DNA of 64,000 bases, taken from Dehalococcoidia bacterium. GTDB lineage: Bacteria; Chloroflexota; Dehalococcoidia; UBA2979. Made by a program: the position numbers and the translations under genes. Positions 25,663-34,737 of this stretch are shown in pieces. Below the pieces are notes generated by a model. It made no database searches. It had not been told where the DNA came from and was given only the letters and a program-made list of their open reading frames with translations. The stretch's first letter is position 1. Each line of letters opens with the position of its first letter. The DNA lies in assembly GCA_023228825.1 (NCBI GenBank), contig JALOAL010000001.1:255949-319948 (forward strand), written 5' to 3'.

Positions 25663-26973
25663 ATGATCCTCGCCGTCACCGTCATCGTCAGCATGATCCT
25701 GGCCAATGCCCTCTACGTCGCAGGCGAGTTTGCGGCCGTCTCTGCGCGCCGCACGAAGATCCGAGAGGCCGCGGACGGCGGCAACCGGGCAGCCCGTTGG
25801 ATGCTCCACGTGGTGGAGGACAGCCACGCGCTGGACCGTTACGTGGCCGGGTGCCAGGTCGGCATCACGCTCTCCAGCCTGCTGCTGGGCGCCTACGGGC
25901 AGGCGGCGCTGACACCGGTGGTCGCCGACGCACTCCAGGACGCATCCGGGACGGGGCAGGCGGCGGCGCTGGCCACGGGCAGCCTCATCGTGCTGGTGGG
26001 CCTGACCTCCGCGCAGGTGATCGCCGGGGAACTCGTGCCGAAGTCCATCGCCCTGCAGTACCCCACCGGCACCGCGCTCTACACCGCACTGCCCATGCGC
26101 GTCTCGCTCTGGGTGCTGCGTCCGTTGATCGCCGTCCTGAACGGCAGCGGCATCACCCTGCTGCGGCTGCTGCGCGCCCCGGCGGAGGGACACCGACACA
26201 TCCATTCGCCGCAGGAGATCTCGCTGCTGATCGCGGAGAGCCATGACGGCGGCCTGCTCTCCGACCGCGAGCAGGAGCGCCTGGACCGCGCGCTGCGCCT
26301 GAGCCTGCTGCCGGTGCGCCGGCTGATGGTGCCGCGACTGGACATCGTGGGTGCGGAGGAGTCCTGGACCCTGCGTGAGGCGCAGGAGCACCTGGCCCCG
26401 CATCGCTTCACGCGCTTCCCGGTTTACCGAGGCACGCTGGACACGGTGGTGGGCGTGGTGCACGCCAAGGAGGTGGCTCAGCGCCTGGCCGCGGGCGACT
26501 TCGACCGGTGCGTGGAGGAAGTCATGCACCCGATCGCCACGGTGCCGGAGTCTATGCGCGCGGAGCGACTCGTCTCCGAACTGCGGCGTCAGCACTCGGA
26601 GCAGGCGATCGTGATCGACGAGCACGGCGGCGTGGCCGGACTGGTGACGCTGGAGGATCTGCTGGGCGAGGTGCTGGCGGACCCGCGCCCGCCTCGGGCG
26701 GACGAGGCGGGACCGGAGACGCTGCCGGACGGGCGCATCCGCCTGCCGGGCCGCCTGCGCGTGGACGAGGCGCACGAACTGCTGGGCGTGATCTGGCACG
26801 GCGACAGCGACACGGTGGGCGGCATGGTCTCCGAGCGCCTGGGCCACATCCCGGACCCGGGCGAGCGTGTCCAGATCGACGGCGTGGAGATCGAGGTCGA
26901 GCGCGCGGACGACGTGGTGGTGCACTCCGTGCTGGCGTGGCCGCGCCCGCAGGTTGAGGAGGCGGCACGATGA
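25663..26973 (+). CDS. CNNM/CorC (HlyC/CorC) family membrane protein, first copy
   Basis: 436 residues: CNNM membrane domain (about 1-190, with NALYVAGEFAAVSARRTKI, QVGITLSSLLLGAYGQ and IVLVGLTSAQVIAGELVPKS), two CBS domains (about 205-340, including VIDEHGGVAGLVTLEDLLGEV) and a C-terminal CorC/HlyC domain (about 355-425). Related proteins are implicated in magnesium/cobalt export or Mg2+ homeostasis; older hemolysin labels are unreliable. ATG at 25663. The stop overlaps the start of a paralogue by 4 bases. Confidence 0.9.
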   Translation: MILAVTVIVSMILANALYVAGEFAAVSARRTKIREAADGGNRAARWMLHVVEDSHALDRYVAGCQVGITLSSLLLGAYGQAALTPVVADALQDASGTGQAAALATGSLIVLVGLTSAQVIAGELVPKSIALQYPTGTALYTALPMRVSLWVLRPLIAVLNGSGITLLRLLRAPAEGHRHIHSPQEISLLIAESHDGGLLSDREQERLDRALRLSLLPVRRLMVPRLDIVGAEESWTLREAQEHLAPHRFTRFPVYRGTLDTVVGVVHAKEVAQRLAAGDFDRCVEEVMHPIATVPESMRAERLVSELRRQHSEQAIVIDEHGGVAGLVTLEDLLGEVLADPRPPRADEAGPETLPDGRIRLPGRLRVDEAHELLGVIWHGDSDTVGGMVSERLGHIPDPGERVQIDGVEIEVERADDVVVHSVLAWPRPQVEEAAR

Positions 26974-28286
26974 CCCCCTTCGTGCCCGTGCTGATCGTGG
27001 CCGCCCTGATCCTGGTCAACGGCCTCTTCGTGGCCGCCGAGTTTGCCATCGTCGGCGCGCCCCGCGCCTCGCTGGAGCGGAAGGCGGCCGAGGGCCACCG
27101 CGGTGCGCAACGGGTGTGGCGCGTGCTCTCCGACCCACGCAACCAGGACCGCTACATCGCCACGGCGCAACTGGGCATCACCTTCGCCTCGCTCGGCCTC
27201 GGCATGTACGGCGAGCATCACCTGGCGCACTGGCTGAACGAGCACCTCGTGGGCTGGGAGGGCCTGCCGGGCTGGATCGCGGCGCACACGCTGGCCTCGG
27301 TGCTGGCGGTGTCCGTGCTGACGTACTTCCACATCGTGGTGGGGGAGATGGTGCCGAAGTCGCTGGCGCTGCAGCGCGCGGAGAGGACGGCGATCGCGGT
27401 CACGGGGCCCATGCTGGTCATCCGCGCGGTGTTCTACCCGCTTGTCTACACGCTCAACGCCATCGGCAACGGGCTGCTGCGGCTGGTGGGCATCAACCGC
27501 TCCGAGGGCAGTCATGACCAGTACTACTCCGCGGAGGAACTGGAGTTCGTGGTGGAGGAGAGCCTGCGCGCCGGCCTGATCGAGCGCGGCTCCGGGCGCG
27601 TCCTCCGCGAACTGTTCGACCTCGGTGCGCTCACGGCGGAGGACGTGATGGCGCCGCGCGTGCGCGTGGAGGGCCTCCGCGAGGGCGCCTCTGCCGAGGA
27701 GGTCGCGGAAGCCCTGCGGACGCACGCGCACACTCGCTACCCCGTCTACCGCGACGACCTGGACGACATCCGAGGCGTGGTGCACGTGCGCGACCTGATG
27801 CCGGCGCTGGTGGACGGGCGCGGGCTGGACCCGAGCGTGGTGCAGGCCGTGCCCTACATCCCGGAGTCGATGCCGCTGGAGTCCGTGGTGCAACGCATGC
27901 GCGCTCAGCAGGTGCAGTTCGCGGTAGTCCTGGACGAGCACGGCGGGACAGCGGGCATCATCACGCCGGACGACGTGAGCGCGGAGATCCTGGGCCGCGT
28001 GGCGGAGAGCGACAACCCAGGCGAGATCTTCCGTGACGCCACCGGCCGTCTGCACGTGGCCGGCACCGCCCGCCTCGACGAACTCGAGGAGTACCTGCGT
28101 CACTCCCTGACCCACGACGAGGTGGAGACGGTGAGCGGCCTTGTCCTCGCCCTGCTGGAACGCCCACCCCGCATGGGCGACGCGGTGCGCTACCAGGGCC
28201 TCCGCTTCCAGGTGGCGCAGGTGGACGGCCGGGGCGTGGCCCGCACCCTGGTCACGGTGGAAGAGCCGGACGAGCGTCCCGCCTAG
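26970..28286 (+). CDS. CNNM/CorC family membrane protein, second copy
   Basis: 438 residues with the same three-part layout as its upstream neighbour. NGLFVAAEFAIVGAPRASLE and QLGITFASLGLGMYGEHHL open the CNNM domain, VVLDEHGGTAGIITPDDVS lies in the second CBS, and a CorC_HlyC domain closes the protein. The ATG at 26970 lies inside the stop region of the first copy (ATGA), so the two products are made in step and may form a heteromer. Tandem paralogous pairs of this family are common in high-GC bacteria. Followed by a 15-bp tandem repeat. Confidence 0.9.
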   Translation: MTPFVPVLIVAALILVNGLFVAAEFAIVGAPRASLERKAAEGHRGAQRVWRVLSDPRNQDRYIATAQLGITFASLGLGMYGEHHLAHWLNEHLVGWEGLPGWIAAHTLASVLAVSVLTYFHIVVGEMVPKSLALQRAERTAIAVTGPMLVIRAVFYPLVYTLNAIGNGLLRLVGINRSEGSHDQYYSAEELEFVVEESLRAGLIERGSGRVLRELFDLGALTAEDVMAPRVRVEGLREGASAEEVAEALRTHAHTRYPVYRDDLDDIRGVVHVRDLMPALVDGRGLDPSVVQAVPYIPESMPLESVVQRMRAQQVQFAVVLDEHGGTAGIITPDDVSAEILGRVAESDNPGEIFRDATGRLHVAGTARLDELEEYLRHSLTHDEVETVSGLVLALLERPPRMGDAVRYQGLRFQVAQVDGRGVARTLVTVEEPDERPA

Positions 28287-28617
28287 CGGGCGGACTCTGC
28301 CCAACACGTCCGATCTCAACACGCCTGGCCTCAACACGTCCGGCCTCAACACGTCCGGCAGCCCTCGAACGTTGGATGCATCCATGCACCCGCGTGCCAC
28401 CGCGCTCGCCTCCGCGGTCTGTCAGTTCTCTGCCAGCGACGGTGTCATGCGGCGTACGGGTCTTTCCTGATCGGTTACCCCTCCACGCGCCGCGGATCGT
28501 GCCGAGTATCAGGAGGACGACGACGGGACGGCTGCACGCCCTGGCCCCCTCGCCTCACCGGGGGCGTCGGGGGCGCGCCGTGTAGCGCAGAGCCGCGCGC
28601 AGTGCGAAGGAGCCAGC
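28287..28617. other. 331-base intergenic region before the chemotaxis operon
   Basis: Holds the 15-bp tandem repeat near its left end and must contain the promoter of cheW and the following chemotaxis genes. The stretch about 28450-28520 is somewhat AT-richer. Short open frames cross it but have no RBS or recognisable product. No clear promoter boxes or structured RNA seen. Confidence 0.5.
28303..28362 (+). repeat. 15-bp tandem repeat, four units
   Basis: Four head-to-tail copies of a unit close to CAACACGTCCGGCCT at 28303, 28318, 28333 and 28348. They differ at a few positions (units 2 and 1 most diverged). They lie 16 bases after the second CNNM gene stop and are non-coding as far as I can tell. 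Confidence 0.85.
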
Positions 28618-29154
28618 ATGTCTGTGGAGGGCAACCGCGCCCACCCTCGTGGCAGCGCCGAGCGCGCCAGCGGCCGGAACGACGGCCGTGTCGCCGGGGA
28701 GGAACGCCAACTCGTGGTCTTCGAACTGAACGGGGAGACCTACGGCGTGGAGATCCACACCGTCCGCGAGATCATCCGCATGCAGAAGGTCACGTTCGTG
28801 CCGGACGCCCCGGACTGCGTGGAGGGCGTCATCAACCTCCGTGGCCGCGTGATCCCGGTGGTGGACCTGCGCAAGCGCTTCCGAATGCCAGAGGTGGAAC
28901 GAGGCGCGGACGTCCGCATCCTCGTGGTGGACATCGAGGGCGAGGACATCGGCGTGATCGTAGACGCGGTGACAGAGGTCAAGCGCGTGCCGGAGGCCGA
29001 CATCCAGGCGGACACCTCCATCGCCACCACGGAAGACTCCTACTACATCGAGGGCATCGCGCGGCTAGAGGAGGACCTGCTGATCCTGCTCAGCCTGCCA
29101 CGGGCGCTGGGCAACCAGGCCATCGCCATCGCGGAAACGGCGCAGGCTGCGTAG
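28618..29154 (+). CDS. cheW: Chemotaxis coupling protein CheW
   Basis: 178 residues; links chemoreceptors to the kinase CheA. Seen: LVVFELNGETYGVEIHTVREI (family start), VEGVINLRGRVIPVVDLRKRF (signature), DIGVIVDAVTEVKRVP and YIEGIARLEEDLLILL. The N-terminal 30 residues are a polar extension. ATG at 28618 follows AAGGAG. First gene of the cheW-A-C-D-Y-B-R run; cheA follows after 43 bases. Confidence 0.96.
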   Translation: MSVEGNRAHPRGSAERASGRNDGRVAGEERQLVVFELNGETYGVEIHTVREIIRMQKVTFVPDAPDCVEGVINLRGRVIPVVDLRKRFRMPEVERGADVRILVVDIEGEDIGVIVDAVTEVKRVPEADIQADTSIATTEDSYYIEGIARLEEDLLILLSLPRALGNQAIAIAETAQAA

Positions 29155-29197
29155 CGGGCCGTGCCAGCCAGCGTGACGCCAGGGAAGGCGACCACCG

Positions 29198-31321
29198 ATG
29201 TCCTTTGAGGTGAGCCCGGACGACCTGAAGGTCTTCCTGCAAGAGGCAGAACAACTGCTGGAGTCGCTGGACGATCAGATCCTGCGGCTGGAGCAGGAGG
29301 GCGCCAGCCCCGCGTTCGTGCAGGAGATCTTCCGCGTGGCCCACACCCTGAAGGGCTCCAGCGCCATGCTGGGATACGAGCGCATGACCGCGCTCACCCA
29401 CGCGATGGAGGACATCCTGGATCGCGTCCGCAAGGGCACGATCGTGATTACCGAGGAGATCATCGACGCTCTCCTCCTGAGCCTGGACGGGCTCAAGGTG
29501 CTGAAGGACGGCCTGGCCACCGGCGCGGAGGCGCACCTGGACGTGGACGGCCTGGTGGCCATGCTCCGGCGCACGGCGGAGACGGGGCCGGCCCCCGTCC
29601 AGGAGGCGCCCGCCGACGACCTTGACCTGGACGAGGCCGCCGTGGAGCGCGTACGCGAGGGCTTCCGGGCCGGGCGGGCCGTGCTGCGGGTGCATGCCAC
29701 GCTGGATCCGGCGAGCGAGTGGCGCGCGGTGCGCTGCTTCCAACTGCTGAACGAGATGGAACGGGTGGCGGAGGTGGTGGCCTCCGTCCCCACGCCGGCC
29801 GAGGTCGAACGCGAGGCGGTGGGCGACGCCCTCGAAGCGATCGTGGTGCTCGATGTGGACGCCGGCGACGTGGAGTCGCTGCTGGCGCCGCTGCGGACGA
29901 TCGAGGACGTGCGGGAGGTGACGGCGGCGGCGTTCGACCTGCGCGCCACGGACGAGACGACGGCCGCGGCTGCGGCCGCGATCGAGGGCGTGGGCGGAGC
30001 GCGCGTGGACTCGCTGCAGAGCACCGTGCGGGTTGACGTGGAACAGATCGACGCCCTCATGAACATGGTGGGCGAACTGGTGATCGACCGCACGCGCGTC
30101 TCCGAACTCAGCCGCATCCTGAGCGCGCAGTACGACGACGACCACGTGCGCTCACTGGCGGAGACCGCCGCCCACGTTGAGAAGATCGTGGACGAACTGC
30201 ACGAGCGCATGATGCAGGTGCGGATGCTGCCGGTGGGCATGCTCTTCTCCAAGTTCCCTCGGCTGGTGCGTGACCTCTCCCGCTCGCTCGGGAAGTCCGT
30301 GCGCCTGGACCTGGAGGGCGAGGACACGGAGATCGACCGCTCCGTCATCGAGCGCATCAAGGACCCGCTGGTGCACCTGATCCGCAACGCGCTGGACCAC
30401 GGCATCGAGACGCCGGAGGGACGCATGGTGGCGGGTAAGCCGGAGCAGTCCATCCTGCGCCTGACCGCGCACCACGAGCAGGGACAGATCGTGATGGCCC
30501 TGGCGGACGACGGCGGGGGCGTGGACGCTGACCGTGTGCGTGCGAAGGCGGTGGAGCGCGGCCTGATGACCGCGGAGATGGCGGGCCGCCTCTCCCACGC
30601 GGAGGCGGTGGACCTGATCTTTGAGCCCGGCCTCACCACCGCCGCCACCACCACGGAGGTCTCCGGCCGCGGCGTGGGCATGGACATCGTGCGGCGCGAC
30701 ATCGAAGCGCTGGGCGGGCGCATCGAGGTGGAGACGGTGCCGGGCGAGGGCACCACGTTCCGCCTGCGCCTGCCGCTGACGCTGGCCACGTTCCAGGGGC
30801 TGCTGGTGGCGTGCGGCCCCACGACCTACGCGGTGCCGCTGACGTACGTGCAGGAGACCCTGCGCGCCGCGCCGGACCAGATCCACACCGTGAACGGCCG
30901 CGCTGTCCTGCACCTGCGCACCACGGACACGGTGATGCCGCTGGCCCGCCTGGACGAGGTGCTGCGCCTGGGCTCGAGGCCCGCTGGGCGCGGGAGACGC
31001 GGAGACGCCCACCCGTACGTGGTGGTGGTGCGCGCCTCCGAGTCGGAGACGGACACGCCGGTGGCGCTGGCGGTGGACCGCCTGATCCACCACCAGGACA
31101 TCGTGGTGAAGTCGCTGAGCGGGTTCCTGGGCGGGACGCGCGGCATCGCCGGGGCCAGCATTCTGGGCGACGGCCAGGTGGCGCTGATTCTGGACGTGCC
31201 GGCGCTCATCAAGGCGTCGCGCAATGCCAGCGCCAGCACCAGTGGTGGAGCGCTTGTGACGGGCCCGGAGGGGGCCTCCGCGGGGGCAGACGCCCTCGCG
31301 TTCGAAAGGATCGCATCATGA
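29198..31321 (+). CDS. cheA: Chemotaxis histidine kinase CheA
   Basis: 707 residues. P1/Hpt domain with phospho-acceptor His49 in RVAHTLKGSSAML. A region about 150-260 fills the position of P2 but does not obviously match it. P3 dimerisation helices are around IDALMNMVGELVIDRTR. The P4 ATPase has HLIRNALDHGIE (N box), LADDGGGVDADRVR (G1) and RGVGMDIVRRDIEALGG (G2). The P5 CheW-like domain starts near FQGLLVACGPTTYAVPL. It autophosphorylates and passes phosphate to CheY and CheB. A Ser/Gly/Ala-rich tail of about 35 residues follows P5. The stop overlaps the cheC start (ATGA). Confidence 0.96.
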   Translation: MSFEVSPDDLKVFLQEAEQLLESLDDQILRLEQEGASPAFVQEIFRVAHTLKGSSAMLGYERMTALTHAMEDILDRVRKGTIVITEEIIDALLLSLDGLKVLKDGLATGAEAHLDVDGLVAMLRRTAETGPAPVQEAPADDLDLDEAAVERVREGFRAGRAVLRVHATLDPASEWRAVRCFQLLNEMERVAEVVASVPTPAEVEREAVGDALEAIVVLDVDAGDVESLLAPLRTIEDVREVTAAAFDLRATDETTAAAAAAIEGVGGARVDSLQSTVRVDVEQIDALMNMVGELVIDRTRVSELSRILSAQYDDDHVRSLAETAAHVEKIVDELHERMMQVRMLPVGMLFSKFPRLVRDLSRSLGKSVRLDLEGEDTEIDRSVIERIKDPLVHLIRNALDHGIETPEGRMVAGKPEQSILRLTAHHEQGQIVMALADDGGGVDADRVRAKAVERGLMTAEMAGRLSHAEAVDLIFEPGLTTAATTTEVSGRGVGMDIVRRDIEALGGRIEVETVPGEGTTFRLRLPLTLATFQGLLVACGPTTYAVPLTYVQETLRAAPDQIHTVNGRAVLHLRTTDTVMPLARLDEVLRLGSRPAGRGRRGDAHPYVVVVRASESETDTPVALAVDRLIHHQDIVVKSLSGFLGGTRGIAGASILGDGQVALILDVPALIKASRNASASTSGGALVTGPEGASAGADALAFERIAS

Positions 31322-31911
31322 CGAACGCAGCGGCGGCGGAGTGGGCTCGGCTGGTCCGCGTGGGCACCGAGCGCGCAATGGCCGGACTCTCCGAGATGAT
31401 CGGCGAGGACATTGAGGTGGCCGGGCTGGCGATGACGCAGGTGCCGGTGGAGGAGATACCGAGTCTCTTCGGCGGCCCGGAGACGGAGGCGGTGGGCATC
31501 TACCTGACCGTGACCGGCGGGGCCAACGGCCACCTGATGCTCATGTACGAACCGCGCATCGCCTACGCCTTCATCGACCTGCTGATGGGCGACACGCCGG
31601 GCAGCACCACCAGCCTGGACGAGATGGGGCGCTCTGCCCTGGGCGAGATGGGGAACATCATCGGCGCGTTCTTCCTGAACGCCATCTCCGACGCAACCGG
31701 GCTGTCGTTGCAGCCCTCCCCGCCGGAGGTGATGACGGACATGGCCGGCGCGCTGCTGGACGTGGTCTCCTCGGAAGTGCTGTTGCGCCGGGACGAGACC
31801 GACCTGGCGGAGACCACCTTCCGGGCCAAGGGCCACGACGTGAGCGGCGTGTTCCTCGTGCTGCCGACGGAGGCGCTGCTGGAAGCGCTGATCGCGGCGA
31901 AGGCAGCCTAG
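31318..31911 (+). CDS. cheC: CheY-P phosphatase CheC
   Basis: 197 residues. The C-terminal-type active site is clear: SALGEMGNIIGAFFLNAIS carries the E-x2-N pair that removes phosphate from CheY. The N-terminal equivalent (around RVGTERAMAGLSEMIGEDI) lacks the expected E-x2-N, so only one of the two CheC sites looks functional. CheC normally binds CheD, encoded next. The ATG at 31318 overlaps the cheA stop; frames open further upstream are internal to cheA. Confidence 0.9.
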   Translation: MTNAAAAEWARLVRVGTERAMAGLSEMIGEDIEVAGLAMTQVPVEEIPSLFGGPETEAVGIYLTVTGGANGHLMLMYEPRIAYAFIDLLMGDTPGSTTSLDEMGRSALGEMGNIIGAFFLNAISDATGLSLQPSPPEVMTDMAGALLDVVSSEVLLRRDETDLAETTFRAKGHDVSGVFLVLPTEALLEALIAAKAA

Positions 31912-31912
31912 G

Positions 31913-32410
31913 GTGCGGGAGCACGAGACCACGCTCAGCCTGGGCGAGTGGGCCGTGAGCGCGGACCCGACGTCCGTGCTGGCCTGCCTGGGGCTGGGCT
32001 CCTGTGTGGCCTTCATCGTGCATGACGCCGCCCGGCACGTGGCGGGCATGGCGCACACGGTGCTGCCGGACTCCGCGCTGGGGCGGCCCCCTGACCTGGT
32101 GGGCGCCCGGTACGTGGACGTGGCGGTGCCGCTGGTGCTGGAGCGCGTGGCCGCCCTGGGCGCGCGCCTGGCCGACCTGCAGGTCCACCTGGTGGGCGGC
32201 TCGAGCATGCTCAGCAGCCAGGCGGACCGCCTGCGCATCGGCGAGCGCAACGTGGAGGCCGCGCGCCTGGCCTGCGTCCGCCACGGACTGACCGTCACCT
32301 CCCAGGACGTGGGAGGCACCACCGGGCGCACGGTGCGGCTGCACGTGGGCACCGGGCAACTGACCCTGCGCGGAGCGGGCGGGCCGGCCCTCAACCGGCT
32401 GGCCGCCTGA
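31913..32410 (+). CDS. cheD: Chemoreceptor glutamine deamidase CheD
   Basis: 165 residues. The Cys-His-Thr set of the family is visible: LGLGSCVAFIVHD (catalytic Cys), GMAHTVLPD (His) and DVGGTTGRTVRLHVGTG (Thr region). CheD deamidates receptor glutamines and, with CheC, forms a feedback loop through CheY-P. The GTG start at 31913 lies 1 base after the cheC stop. An in-frame alternative further in would remove the first strand. The C-terminal tail is short and Gly/Pro-rich. Confidence 0.93.
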   Translation: MREHETTLSLGEWAVSADPTSVLACLGLGSCVAFIVHDAARHVAGMAHTVLPDSALGRPPDLVGARYVDVAVPLVLERVAALGARLADLQVHLVGGSSMLSSQADRLRIGERNVEAARLACVRHGLTVTSQDVGGTTGRTVRLHVGTGQLTLRGAGGPALNRLAA

Positions 32411-32422
32411 GAGGAGCCTGCG

Positions 32423-32779
32423 ATGGCAACGATCCTGATTGCCGATGACGCCGCCTTCATGCGCATGAAGAGCGCGAACCTGATCCGGGAGATGGGCCAC
32501 GAGGTGATCGAGGCCGCGGATGGGGTGGAGGCGGTGGAACTGTTCAAGTCCGCCCGGCCGGACGCCGTGCTGATGGACATCACCATGCCCAACAAGGACG
32601 GCATGGAGGCCCTGCGCGAGATCGTGGCGCTGGACCCCAGCGCGCGCGTGGCCATGGTCACGGCCATGGGCCAGCAACAGATCGTGATGGAGGCGATCAA
32701 AAGCGGGGCCAAGGACTTCGTGGTGAAGCCCTTCAACCCAGACCGCATCCAGTCCGTCCTCTGGAAACTCATCGGCTAG
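32423..32779 (+). CDS. cheY: Chemotaxis response regulator CheY
   Basis: 118 residues, a single receiver domain. Acidic pocket Asp8/Asp9 (LIADDAAF), phospho-acceptor Asp52 (AVLMDITMPNKDG), switch Thr80 (AMVTAMGQ) and Lys102 (VVKPF) are all present. Phosphorylated by CheA, it signals to the motility motor; no flagellar or pilus genes are in the window, so the output is unknown. RBS GAGAGGAG lies ahead of the ATG at 32423. Receivers ending at about this length with DITMPNKDG are typical of the cheC/cheD type of pathway. Confidence 0.95.
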   Translation: MATILIADDAAFMRMKSANLIREMGHEVIEAADGVEAVELFKSARPDAVLMDITMPNKDGMEALREIVALDPSARVAMVTAMGQQQIVMEAIKSGAKDFVVKPFNPDRIQSVLWKLIG

Positions 32780-32784
32780 AGGCC

Positions 32785-33852
32785 ATGCACTCTCTCCCCG
32801 GTAGGGACGTCCCGCTGCGGGTGGTCCTGGTGGACGACTCCGCCACGGTGCGCGCCATCCTCCGGCGCGCGCTGGAGGCGGCTGGCGTCGCCGTGGTGGG
32901 GGTGGCCGGCGACGGCCTGGAGGCGCTCGAGGTGATCGCCCGCGAGCGCCCGGACGTGGTCACGCTGGACGTGGAGATGCCTCGCATGGACGGGCTCGCC
33001 ACGCTCGGGCGGCTGATGGCGGAGTGCCCGGTGCCGGTGGTGATGGTCAGCACGCTCACCAGCGAGGGCGCCGAGGCCACGATCCGCGCCCTCGAACTGG
33101 GTGCGGTGGACTTCATCGAAAAGCCCTCGTTCGCCAGCCTGGCCGGGGACGGTGTGCCCGGCATCGTGGAGCGGCTGGCCAACGCCGCCCGCGCCCGCCC
33201 GGCGCCCGCAGCCGAGCCGCCGTTGCGCGTCCTGACCGCGCGCGGCCCGGTCGCGTGGCAGCGGCGGGTGGTGGTGATCGGCGCTTCCACCGGGGGGCCC
33301 CAGACCCTCAAGCAGGTGGTGGCGGCCTTTCCGGAGGACTTCGGTGCGCCCGTGGTCATCGTGCAGCACATGCCCCCCGGTTTCACCCGCTCCCTGGCGG
33401 AACGCCTCGCCTCGCTGGGCCCGTTGCCCTGCGCCGAGGCGGAGCCGGGGATGCCGCTGCTCCCGGGCCAGATCATGCTCGCGGCCGGGGGCCACCACCT
33501 GGAGTTCGACGACCGCTCCCGCGCCGTGCTGTCTGAGGCCCCGCCCGAGCACGGCGTGCGCCCTGCGGTGAACGTCACGCTGGAGTCCGTGTCCGCGCTG
33601 CCTCGCGCGAGGCCGCTGGCGGTGATCCTGACTGGTATGGGGCGTGACGGCGTGCGCGGCGCGCGCCTGGTGCGCCGCGCGGGCGGGACCGTGCTCGCGC
33701 AGGACGAGGCCACCTCGATCGTCTACGGGATGCCTCGGTCCGTGGTGGAGGCCGGGCTGGCGGACGAGGTGGTGGCGCTGGGCGACGTGGCGCCGGCCAT
33801 CGTGCGGCACGCCAGCCGTCGGGCCGCCGCCCCGGACCGAGACGTCGCGTAG
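32785..33852 (+). CDS. cheB: Chemotaxis glutamate methylesterase CheB
   Basis: 355 residues. Receiver domain (about 10-125; Asp17, Asp18, phospho-acceptor Asp62 in LDVEMPRMDG) followed by the methylesterase domain: GASTGGPQTLKQVV (nucleophile Ser), IVQHMPPGFTRSLAERL (His) and LTGMGRDGVRGARLVRRAGG (Asp). It removes methyl groups from receptor glutamates when phosphorylated by CheA, resetting sensitivity. The ATG at 32785 is 5 bases after the cheY stop. Pro-Arg pairs here are repeatedly coded CCT-CG(C/G), discussed in the findings. Confidence 0.95.
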   Translation: MHSLPGRDVPLRVVLVDDSATVRAILRRALEAAGVAVVGVAGDGLEALEVIARERPDVVTLDVEMPRMDGLATLGRLMAECPVPVVMVSTLTSEGAEATIRALELGAVDFIEKPSFASLAGDGVPGIVERLANAARARPAPAAEPPLRVLTARGPVAWQRRVVVIGASTGGPQTLKQVVAAFPEDFGAPVVIVQHMPPGFTRSLAERLASLGPLPCAEAEPGMPLLPGQIMLAAGGHHLEFDDRSRAVLSEAPPEHGVRPAVNVTLESVSALPRARPLAVILTGMGRDGVRGARLVRRAGGTVLAQDEATSIVYGMPRSVVEAGLADEVVALGDVAPAIVRHASRRAAAPDRDVA

Positions 33853-33854
33853 CC

Positions 33855-34673
33855 GTGGACGACCTCGCCTACCCCCGCGTGCGCGATGCGCTGCAGGAAT
33901 TGCTGGGCCTGGACCTGCGCGCCTACAAGCCCACCCAGATGCGGCGCCGCCTCGCTTCTTTCGTCGCCCGCCATTGCGAGGGCGACCCGGACGTGTTCCT
34001 GGCGCGCCTGCGGGCGGAGCCGGACTTCCTGCAGGACGTCCGGGACATGCTCACCATCAACGTCACAGAGTTCTTCCGTGACCCTGTCCAGTGGGCAACC
34101 CTGGAGCAACGCGTGCTGCCCGCGCTACTCGAGGGCCGCCCGCGGCTGCGCGCGTGGAGCGCGGGCTGCTCGCACGGGCAGGAGCCCATCTCGCTCGCGA
34201 TCGCGCTGGACCGCCTCGGACGCCTGGGGGGGGCCTCGATCCTGGCGACGGACTTCGACCACGCGGCGGTGGAGCGCACGGCGGCGGGCGGGCCGTACCG
34301 CGCGTCCGAGGTCGCCGGGCTCAGTGAGGACGAACGGGAGCGCTACTTCGCGCGGGAACGCTCGCTGGGGGATGGCGTGCTCTACCGCACCCGGCCGCGC
34401 GTCCGCTCTCGGATCACGGCGCAGAGCCTGAACCTGCTCGCCGACCCGTTCGAGGGCGATTTTGACCTGGTGATCTGCCGCAACGTGATGATCTATTTCG
34501 AGACCGAGGTCAAGAGCGTCCTGCTGAGGCGCTTCCAGGGCGCCCTGCGTCCGGGCGGCGTGCTGTTCATCGGTGCGACCGAGGCGCTGCTGGGCGCGGA
34601 CCTGGAGGGCTTCGAGCGCATGGGCGGCAACTTCTACCGCCGCGCCGAGGCACGAGGCCAGCGCGCGGCGTAG
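33855..34673 (+). CDS. cheR: Chemotaxis protein methyltransferase CheR
   Basis: 272 residues. The N-terminal helical domain has KPTQMRRRLASFVARH and LTINVTEFFRD. The SAM-binding domain has WSAGCSHGQEPISLAIAL, ATDFDHAAVE, FDLVICRNVMIYF and GGVLFIGATEALLG. It methylates receptor glutamates using SAM. GTG start at 33855, 2 bases after the cheB stop; a weak upstream box fits coupling to cheB. No beta-subdomain insert change or C-terminal TPR is seen. It closes the plus-strand chemotaxis run and converges on two small Cys-motif genes. Confidence 0.94.
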   Translation: MDDLAYPRVRDALQELLGLDLRAYKPTQMRRRLASFVARHCEGDPDVFLARLRAEPDFLQDVRDMLTINVTEFFRDPVQWATLEQRVLPALLEGRPRLRAWSAGCSHGQEPISLAIALDRLGRLGGASILATDFDHAAVERTAAGGPYRASEVAGLSEDERERYFARERSLGDGVLYRTRPRVRSRITAQSLNLLADPFEGDFDLVICRNVMIYFETEVKSVLLRRFQGALRPGGVLFIGATEALLGADLEGFERMGGNFYRRAEARGQRAA

Positions 34674-34737
34674 GCCGGAACATCACGCGCGTTCGCGTGC
34701 CGCTCGGGGCGTGGGGTGGGTGATGTGTGGGGCGGGT

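Noticed and set aside
26589..28400. 603-codon minus-strand open frame opposite the CNNM genes
   Set aside because: Lacks recognisable domains and has skewed His/Arg/Val composition typical of antisense of GC-rich genes; the plus-strand genes have full domain architecture.
28141..28470. Plus-strand open frame running through the 15-bp tandem repeat (repeated NTSGL-type pentapeptide)
   Set aside because: Overlaps the end of the second CNNM gene in another frame and has no RBS; the repeat explains the periodic peptide.
29275..30822. 515-codon minus-strand open frame opposite cheA
   Set aside because: Ser/Arg-rich antisense sequence; cheA carries all kinase boxes.
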